Shown here piece after piece: positions 1-9,425 of a DNA stretch of 64,000 nt. Each line of letters starts with the position of its first letter. Positions within the stretch are counted from its first letter, which is position 1. Made by a program: the position numbers and the translations under genes. Origin of the DNA: CAVQCX01 sp963711095 (GTDB lineage Bacteria > Pseudomonadota > Gammaproteobacteria > Chromatiales > Chromatiaceae); assembly GCA_963711095.1 (NCBI GenBank), contig CAVQCX010000033.1, positions 1-64,000 on the forward strand, read 5' to 3'. Under the pieces are notes generated by a model. It searched no databases. It worked only from the letters and a program-made list of their open reading frames with translations, and was not told the DNA's origin.

Positions 1-323
1 TCAGTTCTCGCTTCGTAGCATGCTGCAAGGTCGGAAGTGACTCTGTCCTCGGCTAAATAAACCAAACGCCCCAGATGCAACAATGCGAGACCCCCCTATG
101 TTTCCGCACCTGTCGGGCCTCGCGATCTTGTTCTGAGTCGCCGGGGACTCAATTGAAGGTCGGCCTCTTTCCGATCTTCATTTCGAGGCAGTGCACGCCG
201 CCGACAGAGAACCGGGCAGTCATCAAAGGTTTTTTTTCACCGGTTGGCTTGTTTGCGGTAGCCGCGCAATCTTTCTAGCTTCTCGTATGATTCCTCCCAA
301 TTGATCAGGGCGGAGGGGACGCC

Positions 324-671
324 ATGAAACGTATGGAATCGCTGTTGTTGTTGGGGGCATTTCCGGTACTGGCGGCTGACTTGGCACGAGAGGAATGATG
401 GGCCGACGAGATCGTCGACGCCGTCGTAGTCGGCGGGCCCGTTTGGCTGGAGGCGGAAAACCTCCGGTTTCTGTCCATTTATACCGAAGCCGAAGGCGCG
501 GACCGGCGGGGCGCGGTGATCCTGGTGCATGGAATCGGCGTGCATCCGGACTGGCCGAATGTCATCCACCCCCTGCACGAACGGCTGCCCGAGCACGGCT
601 GGGCGACGCTGTCGCTTCAGATGCCGGTGTTGGACGCGGAGGCTCAGGTGACCGGGTATTACCCCATCGCG
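324..671 (+). pseudogene. DUF3530-like alpha/beta hydrolase remnant
   Basis: An ATG at 324 follows a GGAGGGG ribosome site and opens a signal-peptide-like start (MKRMESLLLLGAFPVLAADL). The frame is stopped by TGA at 396-398 and then continues in the same frame with WADEIVDAVVVGGPVWLEAE and later VILVHGIGVHPDWPNVIHPL. This is the N-terminal part of a DUF3530-type secreted hydrolase-like protein with a nonsense mutation. Similarity ends near GYYP (about 665), where a REP2-type sequence (678-695) begins, so the C-terminal half is gone. The stop and the truncation are seen directly; the family call comes from memory of the HGIG..PDWP pattern. Confidence 0.6.
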
Positions 672-677
672 ATAATC

Positions 678-695
678 GGTGACAGACCACAATTT
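678..695 (+). repeat. Solitary REP2 end
   Basis: GGTGACAGACCACAATTT matches the sequences flanking the RAYT2 pseudogene at 32954-32971 and 33761-33780. It lies exactly where the DUF3530 remnant loses similarity. Confidence 0.6.
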
Positions 696-886
696 ATTGC
701 CCGAAAAGTGACAGACTTATTTTTCAACACCCCCCGATGCGTCAACGACCCTGACCCCTTGAGCCTATTGCATTGCAACAGATAGCGCAACGGCGCGGTA
801 AGCCAAGGGGAAGCCGTGGGGCGCGAAGCGCTTCGACGCCAAGCGGTGCGGTTCCTTCATCACCGCACCCTACGGAGCCATAGCCC

Positions 887-1327
887 TCAGGGGCGCCCAA
901 TCGGATGGAATACGACGCCATCCTGGGCCACCAATGTCCGGTTATTTCGATGGGCTTCAAAGGCGAAATCGCCCGTCCGGATTTCGACAAGACCGTTAAA
1001 GCCAGGGTCGTAACACTTCAACGAAAACTTCCAGGACAGCGTTGTGCGTTGCGCGGTCGCCGGGCCGTCCGCCAGACCGGGTGAGCCGCTATAACCCGCC
1101 GCGACGCAGCCAGAGAAAAATGTGTCACTGAGGCGGACTGTCAGCGTTCCATCGCGATCGATATCATCGACGGACAGCAACAACCGGGAGCCGTCTTCCG
1201 TATCGATCCCCTGCCAGAGTCCGATGAAGAAACCGGCGTTGTTACCCGCATCAGCGACCGCCACACCGGAGAGGCCAAGTACGCACAGCCACGCCAACGT
1301 TGCCCACCAGCGAAAAGCAGATGTCAT
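887..1327 (-). CDS. Secreted hypothetical protein
   Basis: 146 residues. The first 26 form a clear Sec signal peptide (positive start, hydrophobic WATLAWLCVLGLSGVAV, then ADA). The mature part looks like a small globular beta-rich domain (FFIGLWQGIDTEDGSRLLLS, then SWKFSLKCYDPGFNG) with a few cysteines, so it is probably periplasmic. No family was recognised. The residue pattern is protein-like, unlike the antisense frames here. It stands alone, with no gene close enough on the same strand to form an operon. Confidence 0.6.
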   Translation of the reverse strand: MTSAFRWWATLAWLCVLGLSGVAVADAGNNAGFFIGLWQGIDTEDGSRLLLSVDDIDRDGTLTVRLSDTFFSGCVAAGYSGSPGLADGPATAQRTTLSWKFSLKCYDPGFNGLVEIRTGDFAFEAHRNNRTLVAQDGVVFHPIGRP

Positions 1328-1329
1328 CC

Positions 1330-1799
1330 TCGAGTCCCCGTGCCCAGGTGCCCGGCTCCAATATGGCTGTCAATGCAGCGCGAGCCGTGACTGGCGGAGT
1401 ATAACTTAGGGGGAACGCTCTCACAGCTTTCCAGAGTACCCTGCGGGACCGGGTCGAGTGCGGCGATGCCCAATGGGGTCCTCGGTGCACCCGCATATCC
1501 GGAATGGAGAAGGCAACTGACCAGCTGATAGAGCGTTCGCCCGTGGCGGCGGCCGGGACTGCGGCCGGGACTGCGGTCGAGGTGCTGCCGTCGACAGGGG
1601 CTTCGTCACAGCTTTCGCTAATATTAGGAAGAATTGAGATCCGACGACCTATAGGCCAGGAGGCATTGCGATCTGTCGACATGGCTGAGCCCTCGATTCC
1701 AAACGGCGCCGCGGCGATCCCCGTTGCCGGCTACACGCGCCAACTCTTAGAATCGGTCGGTTTCTCCCCTCAACCGCGTCCGCCACCGGAGCATCCGCC
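1330..1799. other. Noncoding stretch
   Basis: Open frames exist on both strands, but their translations are low-complexity (Ala, Pro, Arg) and without recognisable domains. It presumably carries the divergent promoters of the secreted protein and the glutathione transferase. No repeat or RNA was seen. Confidence 0.4.
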
Positions 1800-2474
1800 A
1801 TGAAGCTCTATTCTCACCCAGCCTCGACCACCTGCCGCATGATCATGATGTTCGCTGCAGAGGAGGGGATCGCTCTCGACTACCAGTTCGTCGACCTCAT
1901 GAAGGGCGAGCATTTCACGCCCGAGTACAAGGCGATCAACCCCAACTGCCTGGTCCCGGTGCTCGACGACGACGGATTTCGGCTCACGGAGAGCGGGGCG
2001 ATCATCCGCTATCTTGCGGGCAAATCCGGCTCCGACGCTTACCCCAAGGACCTGAAGGCACGGGCCCGCGTCGACGAGGCGATGGAATGGTTCTACAGCA
2101 ACTACTACAAGGACTTCGGCTACGGCTTGGTCTACCCCCAGGTGTTTCCGCACCACAAGCGACCGACCGAGGACGCCCAGGCCGTCACCGTTGCCTGGGG
2201 TAAGAAGGCGGCCCAGAACTGGCTCGGCATCCTCGACCGGGACATCATCGGGCCCAGCCGCAAGTTCCTCTGCGGGGACAGCGTCACCCTCGCCGATTAC
2301 GTCGGCATTGAGATGGTGACGCTCGGCGAGGTGGTGCACTGCACGTTTCAGGACTACCCCAACGTGCGGCGCTGGATCAGCCACATGAAGGCCCTGACGC
2401 ACTGGGCCAAGGTGCACGAAGTGGCCGAAGGGTTCGCCGCTTCCCTCAAGGACAGGCAGTTCGTCTCGATCTGA
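1800..2474 (+). CDS. Glutathione S-transferase family protein
   Basis: 224 residues, the usual length for cytosolic GSTs. The N-terminal thioredoxin-fold domain (about 1-80) contains the cis-Pro segment CLVPVLDDDGF and the glutathione-binding ESGAIIRYL. The all-helical C-terminal domain holds the N-capping region LCGDSVTLADY, typical of the fold. The start LYSHPASTTCR looks theta/beta-like, with Ser or Cys as candidate catalytic residue. It should conjugate glutathione to electrophiles in the cytoplasm; the substrate cannot be told. The ATG is preceded by GGAGCATCCGCC. No operon partner. Confidence 0.85.
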   Translation: MKLYSHPASTTCRMIMMFAAEEGIALDYQFVDLMKGEHFTPEYKAINPNCLVPVLDDDGFRLTESGAIIRYLAGKSGSDAYPKDLKARARVDEAMEWFYSNYYKDFGYGLVYPQVFPHHKRPTEDAQAVTVAWGKKAAQNWLGILDRDIIGPSRKFLCGDSVTLADYVGIEMVTLGEVVHCTFQDYPNVRRWISHMKALTHWAKVHEVAEGFAASLKDRQFVSI

Positions 2475-2520
2475 GGCGCGGCATTGAAGGACGAGCTCCC
2501 ATGGAAAATCGGAAAGTCGC

Positions 2521-2542
2521 GGTCAGGTCTTGCAATCAAGCA
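2521..2542. repeat. Solitary REP1 end
   Basis: GGTCAGGTCTTGCAATCAAG and neighbours match the copy at 4544-4567 and the RAYT-flanking ends. It supplies the last codons and stop of the MscS frame. Confidence 0.6.
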
Positions 2543-3335
2543 TTCCCCCCTGGCCAATACACGTTAAGTCGATGTGGACGTAGTCCTTGCGCATGTAGGG
2601 GTGGCGCAGTACCAGCTCCCGCACCCCCTCGCAGAAGGCCTCGATGCGCTCGGGCGGGGTGTCGTAGGTCAGACCCAGCTTGGTGGACATGCGCCGATAG
2701 CGACGCCGGCCCATGTTGTCCACGCTGGCGGTGATCAACTGCGAATTGGGCACGCCCACCACCGAGTTGTAGAAGGTGCGGATGCGGGTGCTGCGGAAGC
2801 CGATGCGCTCGACGGTCCCCTCGACATCGCCGATCACCACCCAGTCGCCCACCAGAAAGGTCTGGTCCATGAGCACGGTGATGGAGCCGAACAGGTTCTG
2901 GACCATGTCTTTCGCGGCCAGGGCGAAGGCTAATCCGCCCAGGCCGAGGCCGGCCAGCAGGCTGGAGATGTCGATATTGCGGTTGTCGGCGACAAAGATG
3001 ACGCCGACCACGGTGACGAAGATCTTGAAGGTCTTGGGAATCAGCGGGACCAGGGCGTCGTCCAGCTTGTTCTTGCTGCGTCTGGCCCTCTCCAGAAGAT
3101 GGATGGAGGCGAGATCCACCAGCCGGTACGCCGCCCAGACCATGGAGACACCGGCGAGGAACTTCACCGCCACCAGCAGGACCAGCATCGCCCCTTCGGG
3201 CAGCCCCAGCAGATTGATCCCGATCCACCAGAGGAAGGCCATCGCCATGAGGCCGAGCGGCCGCAACAGGTCGTCGGAACCTGTCCGGAGCTGTTGCGTT
3301 GGGTAGCGCGCCCGGGCCGTGTCCGCGCCTGTCAC
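2523..3335 (-). CDS. MscS-type mechanosensitive channel, 3'-truncated
   Basis: A small-conductance mechanosensitive channel that would release solutes on osmotic downshock. Two or three transmembrane helices (about 25-65 and 105-130) precede the glycine/alanine pore helix (LLAGLGLGGLAFALAAKDMV) and the beta domain (FLVGDWVVIGDVEGTVERIG, NSQLITASVDN). The normal C-terminal alpha/beta vestibule is missing: after HPYMRKDYVHIDL the frame runs into unrelated sequence and REP1, ending in GGMLDCKT. The start is GTG at 3335; the first 20 residues look non-native, so the N-terminus may also be altered. Probably a damaged gene. Confidence 0.75.
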   Translation of the reverse strand: MTGADTARARYPTQQLRTGSDDLLRPLGLMAMAFLWWIGINLLGLPEGAMLVLLVAVKFLAGVSMVWAAYRLVDLASIHLLERARRSKNKLDDALVPLIPKTFKIFVTVVGVIFVADNRNIDISSLLAGLGLGGLAFALAAKDMVQNLFGSITVLMDQTFLVGDWVVIGDVEGTVERIGFRSTRIRTFYNSVVGVPNSQLITASVDNMGRRRYRRMSTKLGLTYDTPPERIEAFCEGVRELVLRHPYMRKDYVHIDLTCIGQGGMLDCKT

Positions 3336-3526
3336 CTCATGGCTGTATGCGTCGGCCCGTCACCGGTCCGCCGGAACGGCCCGGCAGACGCGTACCAAGT
3401 GCTCGTGCGAGCATGGGACCTGTCAGGTGCTCACCGGCAGGAGCCGCCCGGATGCTATCATTCCCGTACTTCGGGCCTTTCCAGAGCAGAAGTCGTTGGC
3501 GGCCCGTTCAACCCCGGGGTTCTTCG

Positions 3527-4498
3527 ATGTATCGCAAAGAGATCAAGGTGCTCGACTGCACCATCCGAGACGGTGGGCTGATCAACAACTACCAATTCAC
3601 CGAGGAATTCGTGTGCGCGGTCTACAAGGCCACATGCGAGGCGGGCGTCGACTTCGTGGAGCTCGGCAAGCGCCTGGTGGAGAGCGACGTCTACCCCAGG
3701 GACAAATTCGGCCCCTGCAACTTCTGCGACGAGGACGTGGTCAAGCGTATCGTGGGCTCCCACGAGTGTGAGAGCCCGCCCAAGGTCGCGGTGATGTTCG
3801 ATGTCGGTCGCGTAGACATCGCCGGCCTGCCCCACGCCGACCACAGTCCGGTGGACATGATCCGCACCGCTTGCTACGTGCCGGACATCGACAAGGGGCT
3901 CGACCTGGTCAAGCGCTCCAAGGACCAAGGCTATCTCACCACCGTCAACATCATGGCCTCGTCGGCCGCCATCGAAACCGAGCTGGTCGAAGCCCTGGGC
4001 CAGGTGAACGAGTCCGAGGAATGCGACTACCTGTACCTGGTGGACAGCTACGGCGCCTTCTATTCCGAACAGGTTACTGCCTACCTCGAGCTGTACAAGA
4101 AGCACGCCCCCAACAAAGAGCTCGGCTTCCATGGCCACAACAACCAGCAACTCGCCTTCTCCAATACCCAGCAGGCCATTATTGACGGGGTGAACCTCCT
4201 GGATGCCACCATCAACGGCATCGGCCGCGGTGCGGGCAACTGCAACCTGGAGCTGTTGCTGAACTTCCTCAAGAACCCGAAATTCGACGTCGCACCGCTG
4301 TACCGCGCCATACAGGAACACTTGGTCCCCTTACGCAAGGAGATCGAGTGGGGCTTCAACGATATCTACGGGATCAGCGGGCACCTCAACCAGCACCCGC
4401 GCGAGGCCATGAAGTTCAGGGGCAACAAAAAGATCCAGGAGAACTGCTACGACTTCTACATCGCTGCTACCCGGCAGGACGACGGCGACCTCGCCTGA
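3527..4498 (+). CDS. HMGL-like aldolase (DRE-TIM metallolyase family)
   Basis: 323 residues starting at MYRKEIKVLDCTIRDGG. The frame is open further upstream, but LDCTIRDGG is the canonical N-terminal strand of the HMG-CoA lyase/4-hydroxy-2-oxovalerate aldolase family and carries the metal-binding Asp, so this ATG is chosen. The HGHNN motif (GFHGHNNQQLAFSNT) supplies the metal-ligating histidines, and GIGRGAGNCNLELLL is the family C-terminal signature. It would perform retro-aldol cleavage or condensation on a 2-oxo acid with a divalent metal. The substrate is uncertain, and no aromatic meta-cleavage genes are nearby. It sits between REP1 copies at 2521 and 4544. Confidence 0.75.
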   Translation: MYRKEIKVLDCTIRDGGLINNYQFTEEFVCAVYKATCEAGVDFVELGKRLVESDVYPRDKFGPCNFCDEDVVKRIVGSHECESPPKVAVMFDVGRVDIAGLPHADHSPVDMIRTACYVPDIDKGLDLVKRSKDQGYLTTVNIMASSAAIETELVEALGQVNESEECDYLYLVDSYGAFYSEQVTAYLELYKKHAPNKELGFHGHNNQQLAFSNTQQAIIDGVNLLDATINGIGRGAGNCNLELLLNFLKNPKFDVAPLYRAIQEHLVPLRKEIEWGFNDIYGISGHLNQHPREAMKFRGNKKIQENCYDFYIAATRQDDGDLA

Positions 4499-4543
4499 GA
4501 TTCATCCTCCCCGATGCGTTTTGGAATGCAGGGGTCGAATCCA

Positions 4544-4567
4544 GGGGTCAGGTCTTGCAATCATGCA
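4544..4567. repeat. Solitary REP1 end
   Basis: GGGGTCAGGTCTTGCAATCA, same orientation and nearly same sequence as 2521-2542, so the aldolase gene is bracketed by direct copies. Confidence 0.6.
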
Positions 4568-4658
4568 TATCTGCTTTTTCTAGGGTCAGAGTAAAATGTC
4601 AGGAATTCAACTGATGGGTCGCTGAGGAACTTGTAATCCGACCCAACTACTACCCCGA

Positions 4659-5180
4659 ATGATGACCAGCATTCCTCCAGAACCCTCCTTCGACAACGAT
4701 TTCCTGGCCGAGCACGCGGCCCTGCTGATCCACAGCTACCGCTTGCGCACCGGCCTCGATCTGCTGGACCCCGGCCTGGCCCCGCGTGAGGCGGCGCGCG
4801 CCCTTTACCATGCGGGGTTCGTTGTGCTCTCCCACGACACCGCGGCCGATCCCTTGTTTACCTATGCTAACCTGGCGGCCCAGGCGGTTTTCGAGTTGCC
4901 GTGGGGGGAGGTCGTCGGCATGCCTTCGCGCTACTCCGCCGAGCCCCTGGCGCGGGAGGAACGGGCGCGGCTCCTGGAGACGGTGGCACGCCAAGGTTAC
5001 ATCGACGACTATAGCGGCGTGCGCATCGCCAAGAGCGGCCGTCGTTTCCTGATCGAGCGCGCCACGGTATGGAACCTGGGCGAGGTCGAGTATCAGGGCC
5101 AGGCGGCGACTTTCTCCGCCTGCCGAGACCTCCACGAATCAGTGACAATAGGGGACAATCCACGATTTTCACCCCAATGA
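4659..5180 (+). CDS. MEKHLA domain protein
   Basis: 173 residues. Most of the protein is a MEKHLA domain, a PAS-related ligand-binding fold: GFVVLSHDTAADPLFTYANL, FELPWGEVVGMPSRYSAEPL, RQGYIDDYSGVRIAKSGRRF and ATVWNL follow the family order. The bacterial family is of unknown function. After GQAATFSACRDL the last residues come from a REP2-like sequence (5142-5168), so the C-terminus is probably replaced, though the domain looks complete. Two adjacent ATGs (4659, 4662) could start it. No operon partner. Confidence 0.75.
   Translation: MMTSIPPEPSFDNDFLAEHAALLIHSYRLRTGLDLLDPGLAPREAARALYHAGFVVLSHDTAADPLFTYANLAAQAVFELPWGEVVGMPSRYSAEPLAREERARLLETVARQGYIDDYSGVRIAKSGRRFLIERATVWNLGEVEYQGQAATFSACRDLHESVTIGDNPRFSPQ
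5142..5168 (+). repeat. REP2-like sequence
   Basis: The segment contains GTGACAATAGGGGACAATCC followed by ACGATTT, a diverged REP2 end; similar GGGACAATAGG sequences recur at 43070-43100. Confidence 0.4.
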
Positions 5181-5290
5181 CAGCCCGAGCTCAGCGCGGT
5201 AGGATGCGGTGCAGCCTTGTCACAGTCGTCTCCCTGATTGCCCCGGTATGCACTCGGGCCGCAGCCCGGGCTGCTGCCGACGTCCGCGTC

Positions 5291-5515
5291 TCAGGGCCGA
5301 GGCGCCTCAGGCTGGCACGCCCCCTGACCACGCTCGAATGTCGTTACATAGCTGTGTCGAGTCACGACGAACCGGTCCGGTTGCTTGGACTTCAGCGCGT
5401 CGAAGGTCTCCCAGAAGTCCTTCACAGCGCCTCCGGACACCAAACGATAGTTGACCTCAGCGGGCCCGACGCGGTAGCTACCGTCCGCCGAGGGGCGACT
5501 CGAGCGATTGTTCAA
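5291..5515 (-). pseudogene. Possible gene fragment, unknown
   Basis: The translation contains a protein-like stretch (VNYRLVSGGAVKDFWETFDA, then QPDRFVVTRHSYVTTFERG), but the predicted start overlaps the divergent membrane-protein frame and the N-terminus looks non-native. No family recognised. It may be the tail of a truncated gene or chance. Confidence 0.25.
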
Positions 5516-6536
5516 ACGACTCGGCCTCGCCGTAGAGGTGCAGAGCGGTGACAGCCTTTTCGATCGCCGCTTCTATCTCGATTGCGAAATCCCCGCCTTC
5601 GCCCGCGGCTACTTCTCGCGGGAGGCCGTACGGGACGCGGTCACCGCTCTGTCCGATGCCGGATTCACCCGCGTGCGCCAAAACGGCAATGACCTCGATG
5701 CAGAAAAGCGTCCTTTCCGCCCCGGGCGTGACCCTATGGAGGGAGAGACGGTGACCGCCGCCGTCGAGGCGCTCGCCACCCTGGCGCGGGAGAGCGAAGA
5801 CGTGCAGCCAACGAAAGGGCACGCCGACACCGGCTGGAGAGTCCGGCAGCGCCTCTCCTTCGGCCTCGCCGGCGCCGGGCCGGTGGTGGCGATGGGCGGC
5901 ATTGCCCTCGCCGATGCCGAATACCCGCCTCTCGATCCCTGGGCCCTTGCCCTCGCCTCTCTGCGCTTCAGCCTGCCGGCGCTGCTGTTGTTCCTGGTGG
6001 TGTCGGTGCGCCTGCTCAAGGGACGCTCAAGCTCCCACCGCGAATGGCTGCTGGCCGTGTTACTTGCCATTCCGGGCTATCCGCTGGCCGGCTACGGCGC
6101 CATGGCGAGCCTCAACGGCTGGCTCGACCACACTCCGGCGACTTTGCACCAAGCGACGGTCAGCAGCCGCCGCCACATCGGCGGAAAGAGCCCCAAGTGG
6201 TACATGAGCCTGCCCTCATGGCGAATCCCCGGCACCGAGGAGGAGATACGGGTGAGCGCCAGCTTCTACCAGCAGTTGCGTCCGCACCACAGCCGGGTGG
6301 AGGTGACCACCCACGCCGGGCGATTCCGCTATCCGTGGCTGGCCGGCTATCGCCTGCTCCCGGCTCCCCCCACGGTAAACGGAAGTTTGAGGTCCCGTAC
6401 TGAAAGATCGTATCCGCATCCAGTCCTACTTGGAGAGTCAGACCGCGTCGACCCTCCGTCCGAGAATGAACTGGAAGGGTCGCTCGACGCCCGACGTCAG
6501 CCGATCTTGGATTGCCACCCTGCCATTCCCAATCCA
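5508..6536 (+). CDS. Hypothetical membrane protein, probably truncated
   Basis: The frame opens just after a TAG at 5475-5477 and uses TTG 5508. Residues 1-75 look soluble (GDSLFDRRFYLDCEIPAFAR, TALSDAGFTRVRQNGNDLDA). Two hydrophobic segments follow (about 133-165 and 182-205), then an extracytoplasmic-looking region rich in His, Tyr and Trp. From about 6390 the sequence loses protein character, just before the hairpin element at 6541. No family recognised. It is likely the middle of a once larger gene lacking its proper start and end. Confidence 0.4.
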
Positions 6537-6540
6537 AAGT

Positions 6541-6772
6541 TAAATGACCCCCGGCAAAGCCGGGGGCTTATTGGGTGAGCGCCCCGAGGGCGCGATGAAA
6601 CCTTGAGCCGCCCCTGGCGGCTGGGCGATTGCTCCAGCAACTGACTCCGCTCTCTCTAGCGATCCGGGGTGGGTCTGGCGGGACCGCGAGCCGCCTGGGT
6701 GAGGCGGAAAAGAGGAATGTCCGGTGGACATTCCTCCCGCCGACCGGGTTTGCCAGGGATGGCAAACCCCGG
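6541..6772. ncRNA. Multi-hairpin element, copy A
   Basis: Successive hairpins are visible: 6548-6566 (CCCCCGG/CCGGGGG, loop CAAAG), 6579-6593 (GCGCCC/GGGCGC), 6607-6621 (GCCGCC/GGCGGC), 6691-6707 (CCGCCT/AGGCGG), 6712-6736 (11-bp arms starting GAGGAATG) and 6744-6772 (arms around GGGTTTGCCA/TGGCAAACCC). The first three recur in the same order and spacing at 53911-53993, with paired base changes in stems. Either a structured RNA from a mobile element (an orphan HEARO/omega-RNA-type element is one possibility) or a large composite REP. Assignment to a named RNA family is inference. Confidence 0.5.
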
Positions 6773-6959
6773 ACTTGCAACCCAAGCAGGATGGCTTGGT
6801 GCCAGCAAGGCGGCTCCCGAGCCTCCGGACTCGGTCGGCTTCCGGCTGCGTTCCTGGCTGCCTCAATCCGGCCGTTGGCGGAGCCCGTGCGCGACCTCGC
6901 CCGCAATACCCATGACGCGTACGCCGCCAGGGGTGCCGGTGTCGACCGAGCCTGACCAG

Positions 6960-8021
6960 TCAACAGCGCTGAAAGATTGCGATGTGATCCTGTCGAGGAG
7001 TCGCCCAGGAGCCCCACATTACCTGGTCCTTCCACATGTTGAGGCCGAAGTTGCTCACCACCAGCAGGCTCTTGTCCGGAGACAACCTGGCGCCGTGGGG
7101 AAACGACAGCGCCTCATCGATGACCTGTAGCGGTGCCTGCAACAAGGGGTCGGAGCTCAGGTCGTAGAGGTACACGCGATGGGCCACCGAATCCGACACC
7201 GCGCAGATGTCGTCCACGCAGTTGGCATTCTCCAGCCGACAGTAAGTTTCCCGGATCATCACGCGCACCGGCGCTTCCGAAAAGCGGCCATCGGGTCCGA
7301 TATCAAACACCAGCAAACCGTTGTGCAGCAGCGGCAGCGGCGGTCTGCGTCGACTCGGAAGGCGCTCGAGAAATCTGCGGCTCAGCTGCCGCGGCGTGGA
7401 ATCCCCGACCTCGTGCCAGAGACGTTGCAGCCGAAAGGCCAGGTATTCCGGGGGTGACAGGGACCGGTGGGAATTGAAACTCACGAGAACCTGGGCCCCG
7501 CCGGGGAGGAAGCTCAGCCCCTTGGGATCGCCCAGCCGTGCAAAACACTGCTCCTGGCTATCCACCGGCCCGCTGATCACGCCGGTGTCGTCGTCGAAGC
7601 GGTAGCAGACCAGGCCGCCCGTCCGCCCCCACCCTTCACAGTAGGTAACCACCAGCCGATCCCCGTCCAGCGCCAAGCAATGGGCCTCGACCAGGCCAGG
7701 CACCGGCGTGTCGAACGTGGCCACCGGTGCGTCCGAATCGGAATCCTGTCGATAGACGTTGAGCTGGCTGGGCCTTTCGAGATTATGGCTGTTGCTGACG
7801 ATGATGTGGTTCTCGGTGAACATCACGCCGTGAACACCATCGAAACAGGCGGTTGGGTTTCGATAACGGCGCCGTAACGCGAGCGATCTCGCGTCGAAAA
7901 TCCGGAGCTCATTGTCCCCTTCGAAGGTCACTCCAAAAATGGACCCGTCGGGATGGAAGGAGATCTCCGGCACGTAACTGGGATTGCCGTCGTTTTCAAT
8001 GATCTTTGTTAGCCGATACAC
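6960..8021 (-). CDS. Beta-propeller (YncE/lactonase-like) protein
   Basis: 353 residues with no signal peptide. Repeated blade-like segments (ISFHPDGSIFGVTFEGDNEL, MFTENHIIVSNSHNL, CLALDGDRLVVTYCEGWG, LSFLPGGAQVLVSFNSH, ARLSPDKSLLVVSNFG) suggest a seven-bladed propeller of the YncE/6-phosphogluconolactonase type. Function unknown; such proteins bind ligands or hydrolyse lactones. The start MYRLTKII is followed at once by the first blade. It is isolated, with 590 bp of apparently noncoding DNA upstream. Confidence 0.6.
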   Translation of the reverse strand: MYRLTKIIENDGNPSYVPEISFHPDGSIFGVTFEGDNELRIFDARSLALRRRYRNPTACFDGVHGVMFTENHIIVSNSHNLERPSQLNVYRQDSDSDAPVATFDTPVPGLVEAHCLALDGDRLVVTYCEGWGRTGGLVCYRFDDDTGVISGPVDSQEQCFARLGDPKGLSFLPGGAQVLVSFNSHRSLSPPEYLAFRLQRLWHEVGDSTPRQLSRRFLERLPSRRRPPLPLLHNGLLVFDIGPDGRFSEAPVRVMIRETYCRLENANCVDDICAVSDSVAHRVYLYDLSSDPLLQAPLQVIDEALSFPHGARLSPDKSLLVVSNFGLNMWKDQVMWGSWATPRQDHIAIFQRC

Positions 8022-8613
8022 GCCGCAAGCCCCCGATGCGCCGTTTCGCCGGACTCGAGGTGAGTCGCGGACAGGTTAATTCATTCCGGCCGCTTTTGGA
8101 AGGGCAACCGGGGTCTAGCATGAATGGCACTCCGTTAGCGCTAACAGATTGAAGGATAAGGCAAAGAGCTTGGAGCAGGTGATAAGCCGCGGGCTTTCAG
8201 GGTCGCCCATTCGCCGCCTCCTGAGAAGCGGCAACACAGTTCCCCGAGGCATTTGGGTCCCGCGCTTTGGTCTACCTAGCTCCCTGCTCGCCGGATACGC
8301 TGCCCGCGAGAGCAAGACGCTTCGGCTCTTTCGCAGAGTTTGTGGGTAGGAATCGGGTAGTTGAGCCGGCGGCTGAGTTTTTGACCATCAAGACCGAAGC
8401 CCGTGGAGGAGGACAGCGCCGCTCGGCCGGGGTAAAGTCGGCGGCGGAGAGCCCGCGGGGGAGCGGCGCCGGGCGCGCCTGGAGACTGGAGCATCCCGCC
8501 CGATCTCTGAGAAGATGAAGTTGGGAAACAATCATCGATCAGAGAGCTGGAAGATGCGGTTCCGTCTCCGCCGTATTCCGCCGCGGTGGCTCCCCATCGG
8601 CGTTAAAAGAGAC
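8022..8613. other. Noncoding stretch
   Basis: Short overlapping frames with no recognisable protein features. TTAGCGCTAA lies at about 8136-8145. The downstream CPBP gene could start as early as the ATG at 8515. Confidence 0.35.
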
Positions 8614-9306
8614 ATGGCCATCATGCAAGAGCCGCTAAGTCACGAACAGAACCGGATCTATAGCCTTTCTTTCTTCTTGATGGCCACCCCTTTTTATCTG
8701 AACGATCTTGCAAACATCTTCGTCAAGAGTTGGGCCTGGTGGTTGTTTGTTGACTATACGGGCACAAAGCTCTTTCCGCTCCTGGTTGCGGCGTGGCTGA
8801 TATACAGCAAACGGATAACGACCTCCGAGCTCGGCCTGAAAACGCAAGTCACACGCGTTTTTCTGGTCGCTTTCCTGATCTCAGCATCTCTCGGAACGAT
8901 AATAGACCAAAACGGCTATCAGCTGATCAGTAAGCTACCCGGTTATCCACCGTTGGGCGGCATGCCGGAGATTACGAGCCCCTTATGGAACTGGATCGAT
9001 CTTACCGTCGGGCTTTTCATGGTTGGCGTGTGTGAAGAGCTTGTTTTCCGCGGATTCCTCCTGACCTTCCTCCGAAGGTACACGGACAGCTCACCCACGA
9101 TAGTAATGATATCCTCAATTGCGTTTGGTCTTATCCACTGGAGCCTCGGCTTGCATGTCGTACTCATCACATCTATTATCGGTGCACTGTTCATGATGGT
9201 GTACCTGAAGACACGGTCGTTGCCGGCCATCATGTTGGCTCATTTCGCGATAGACTTTATCGACTTTTCAGGTGTCATTCCGAAATCTATGTTTAGATTG
9301 CTGTAG
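8614..9306 (+). CDS. CPBP family intramembrane metalloprotease
   Basis: 230 residues from the ATG at 8614; an in-frame ATG at 8515 would add 33 basic residues. Six or more hydrophobic segments. All Abi/CAAX-protease motifs are present: EELVFR (metal-activating Glu pair and Arg), FGLIH (metal His) and HFAID (second His and Asp). The active site should lie within the inner membrane; substrates are unknown, and bacterial members are linked to bacteriocin immunity or peptide processing. The gene is clearly more AT-rich than its neighbours and stands alone, which suggests acquisition by transfer. Confidence 0.8.
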   Translation: MAIMQEPLSHEQNRIYSLSFFLMATPFYLNDLANIFVKSWAWWLFVDYTGTKLFPLLVAAWLIYSKRITTSELGLKTQVTRVFLVAFLISASLGTIIDQNGYQLISKLPGYPPLGGMPEITSPLWNWIDLTVGLFMVGVCEELVFRGFLLTFLRRYTDSSPTIVMISSIAFGLIHWSLGLHVVLITSIIGALFMMVYLKTRSLPAIMLAHFAIDFIDFSGVIPKSMFRLL

Positions 9307-9425
9307 ATCGTCCCGATAATACGGTTGGGATTACATGAAATTGGTCACGGAAGAATTGTCTTCGTCCCCATCCGGAGACCTGCGGCTTTACCGATGTCGC
9401 CCTGAGCACCGATTCGCGTTGACAG

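Noticed and set aside
1504..1803. A 99-codon frame ahead of the glutathione transferase
   Set aside because: No ribosome site, low-complexity repeats (AAGTAAGTAVE) and overlap with the transferase leader.
6541..6860. Hairpin cluster considered as a CRISPR array
   Set aside because: The hairpins differ from each other and there is no regular repeat-spacer spacing.
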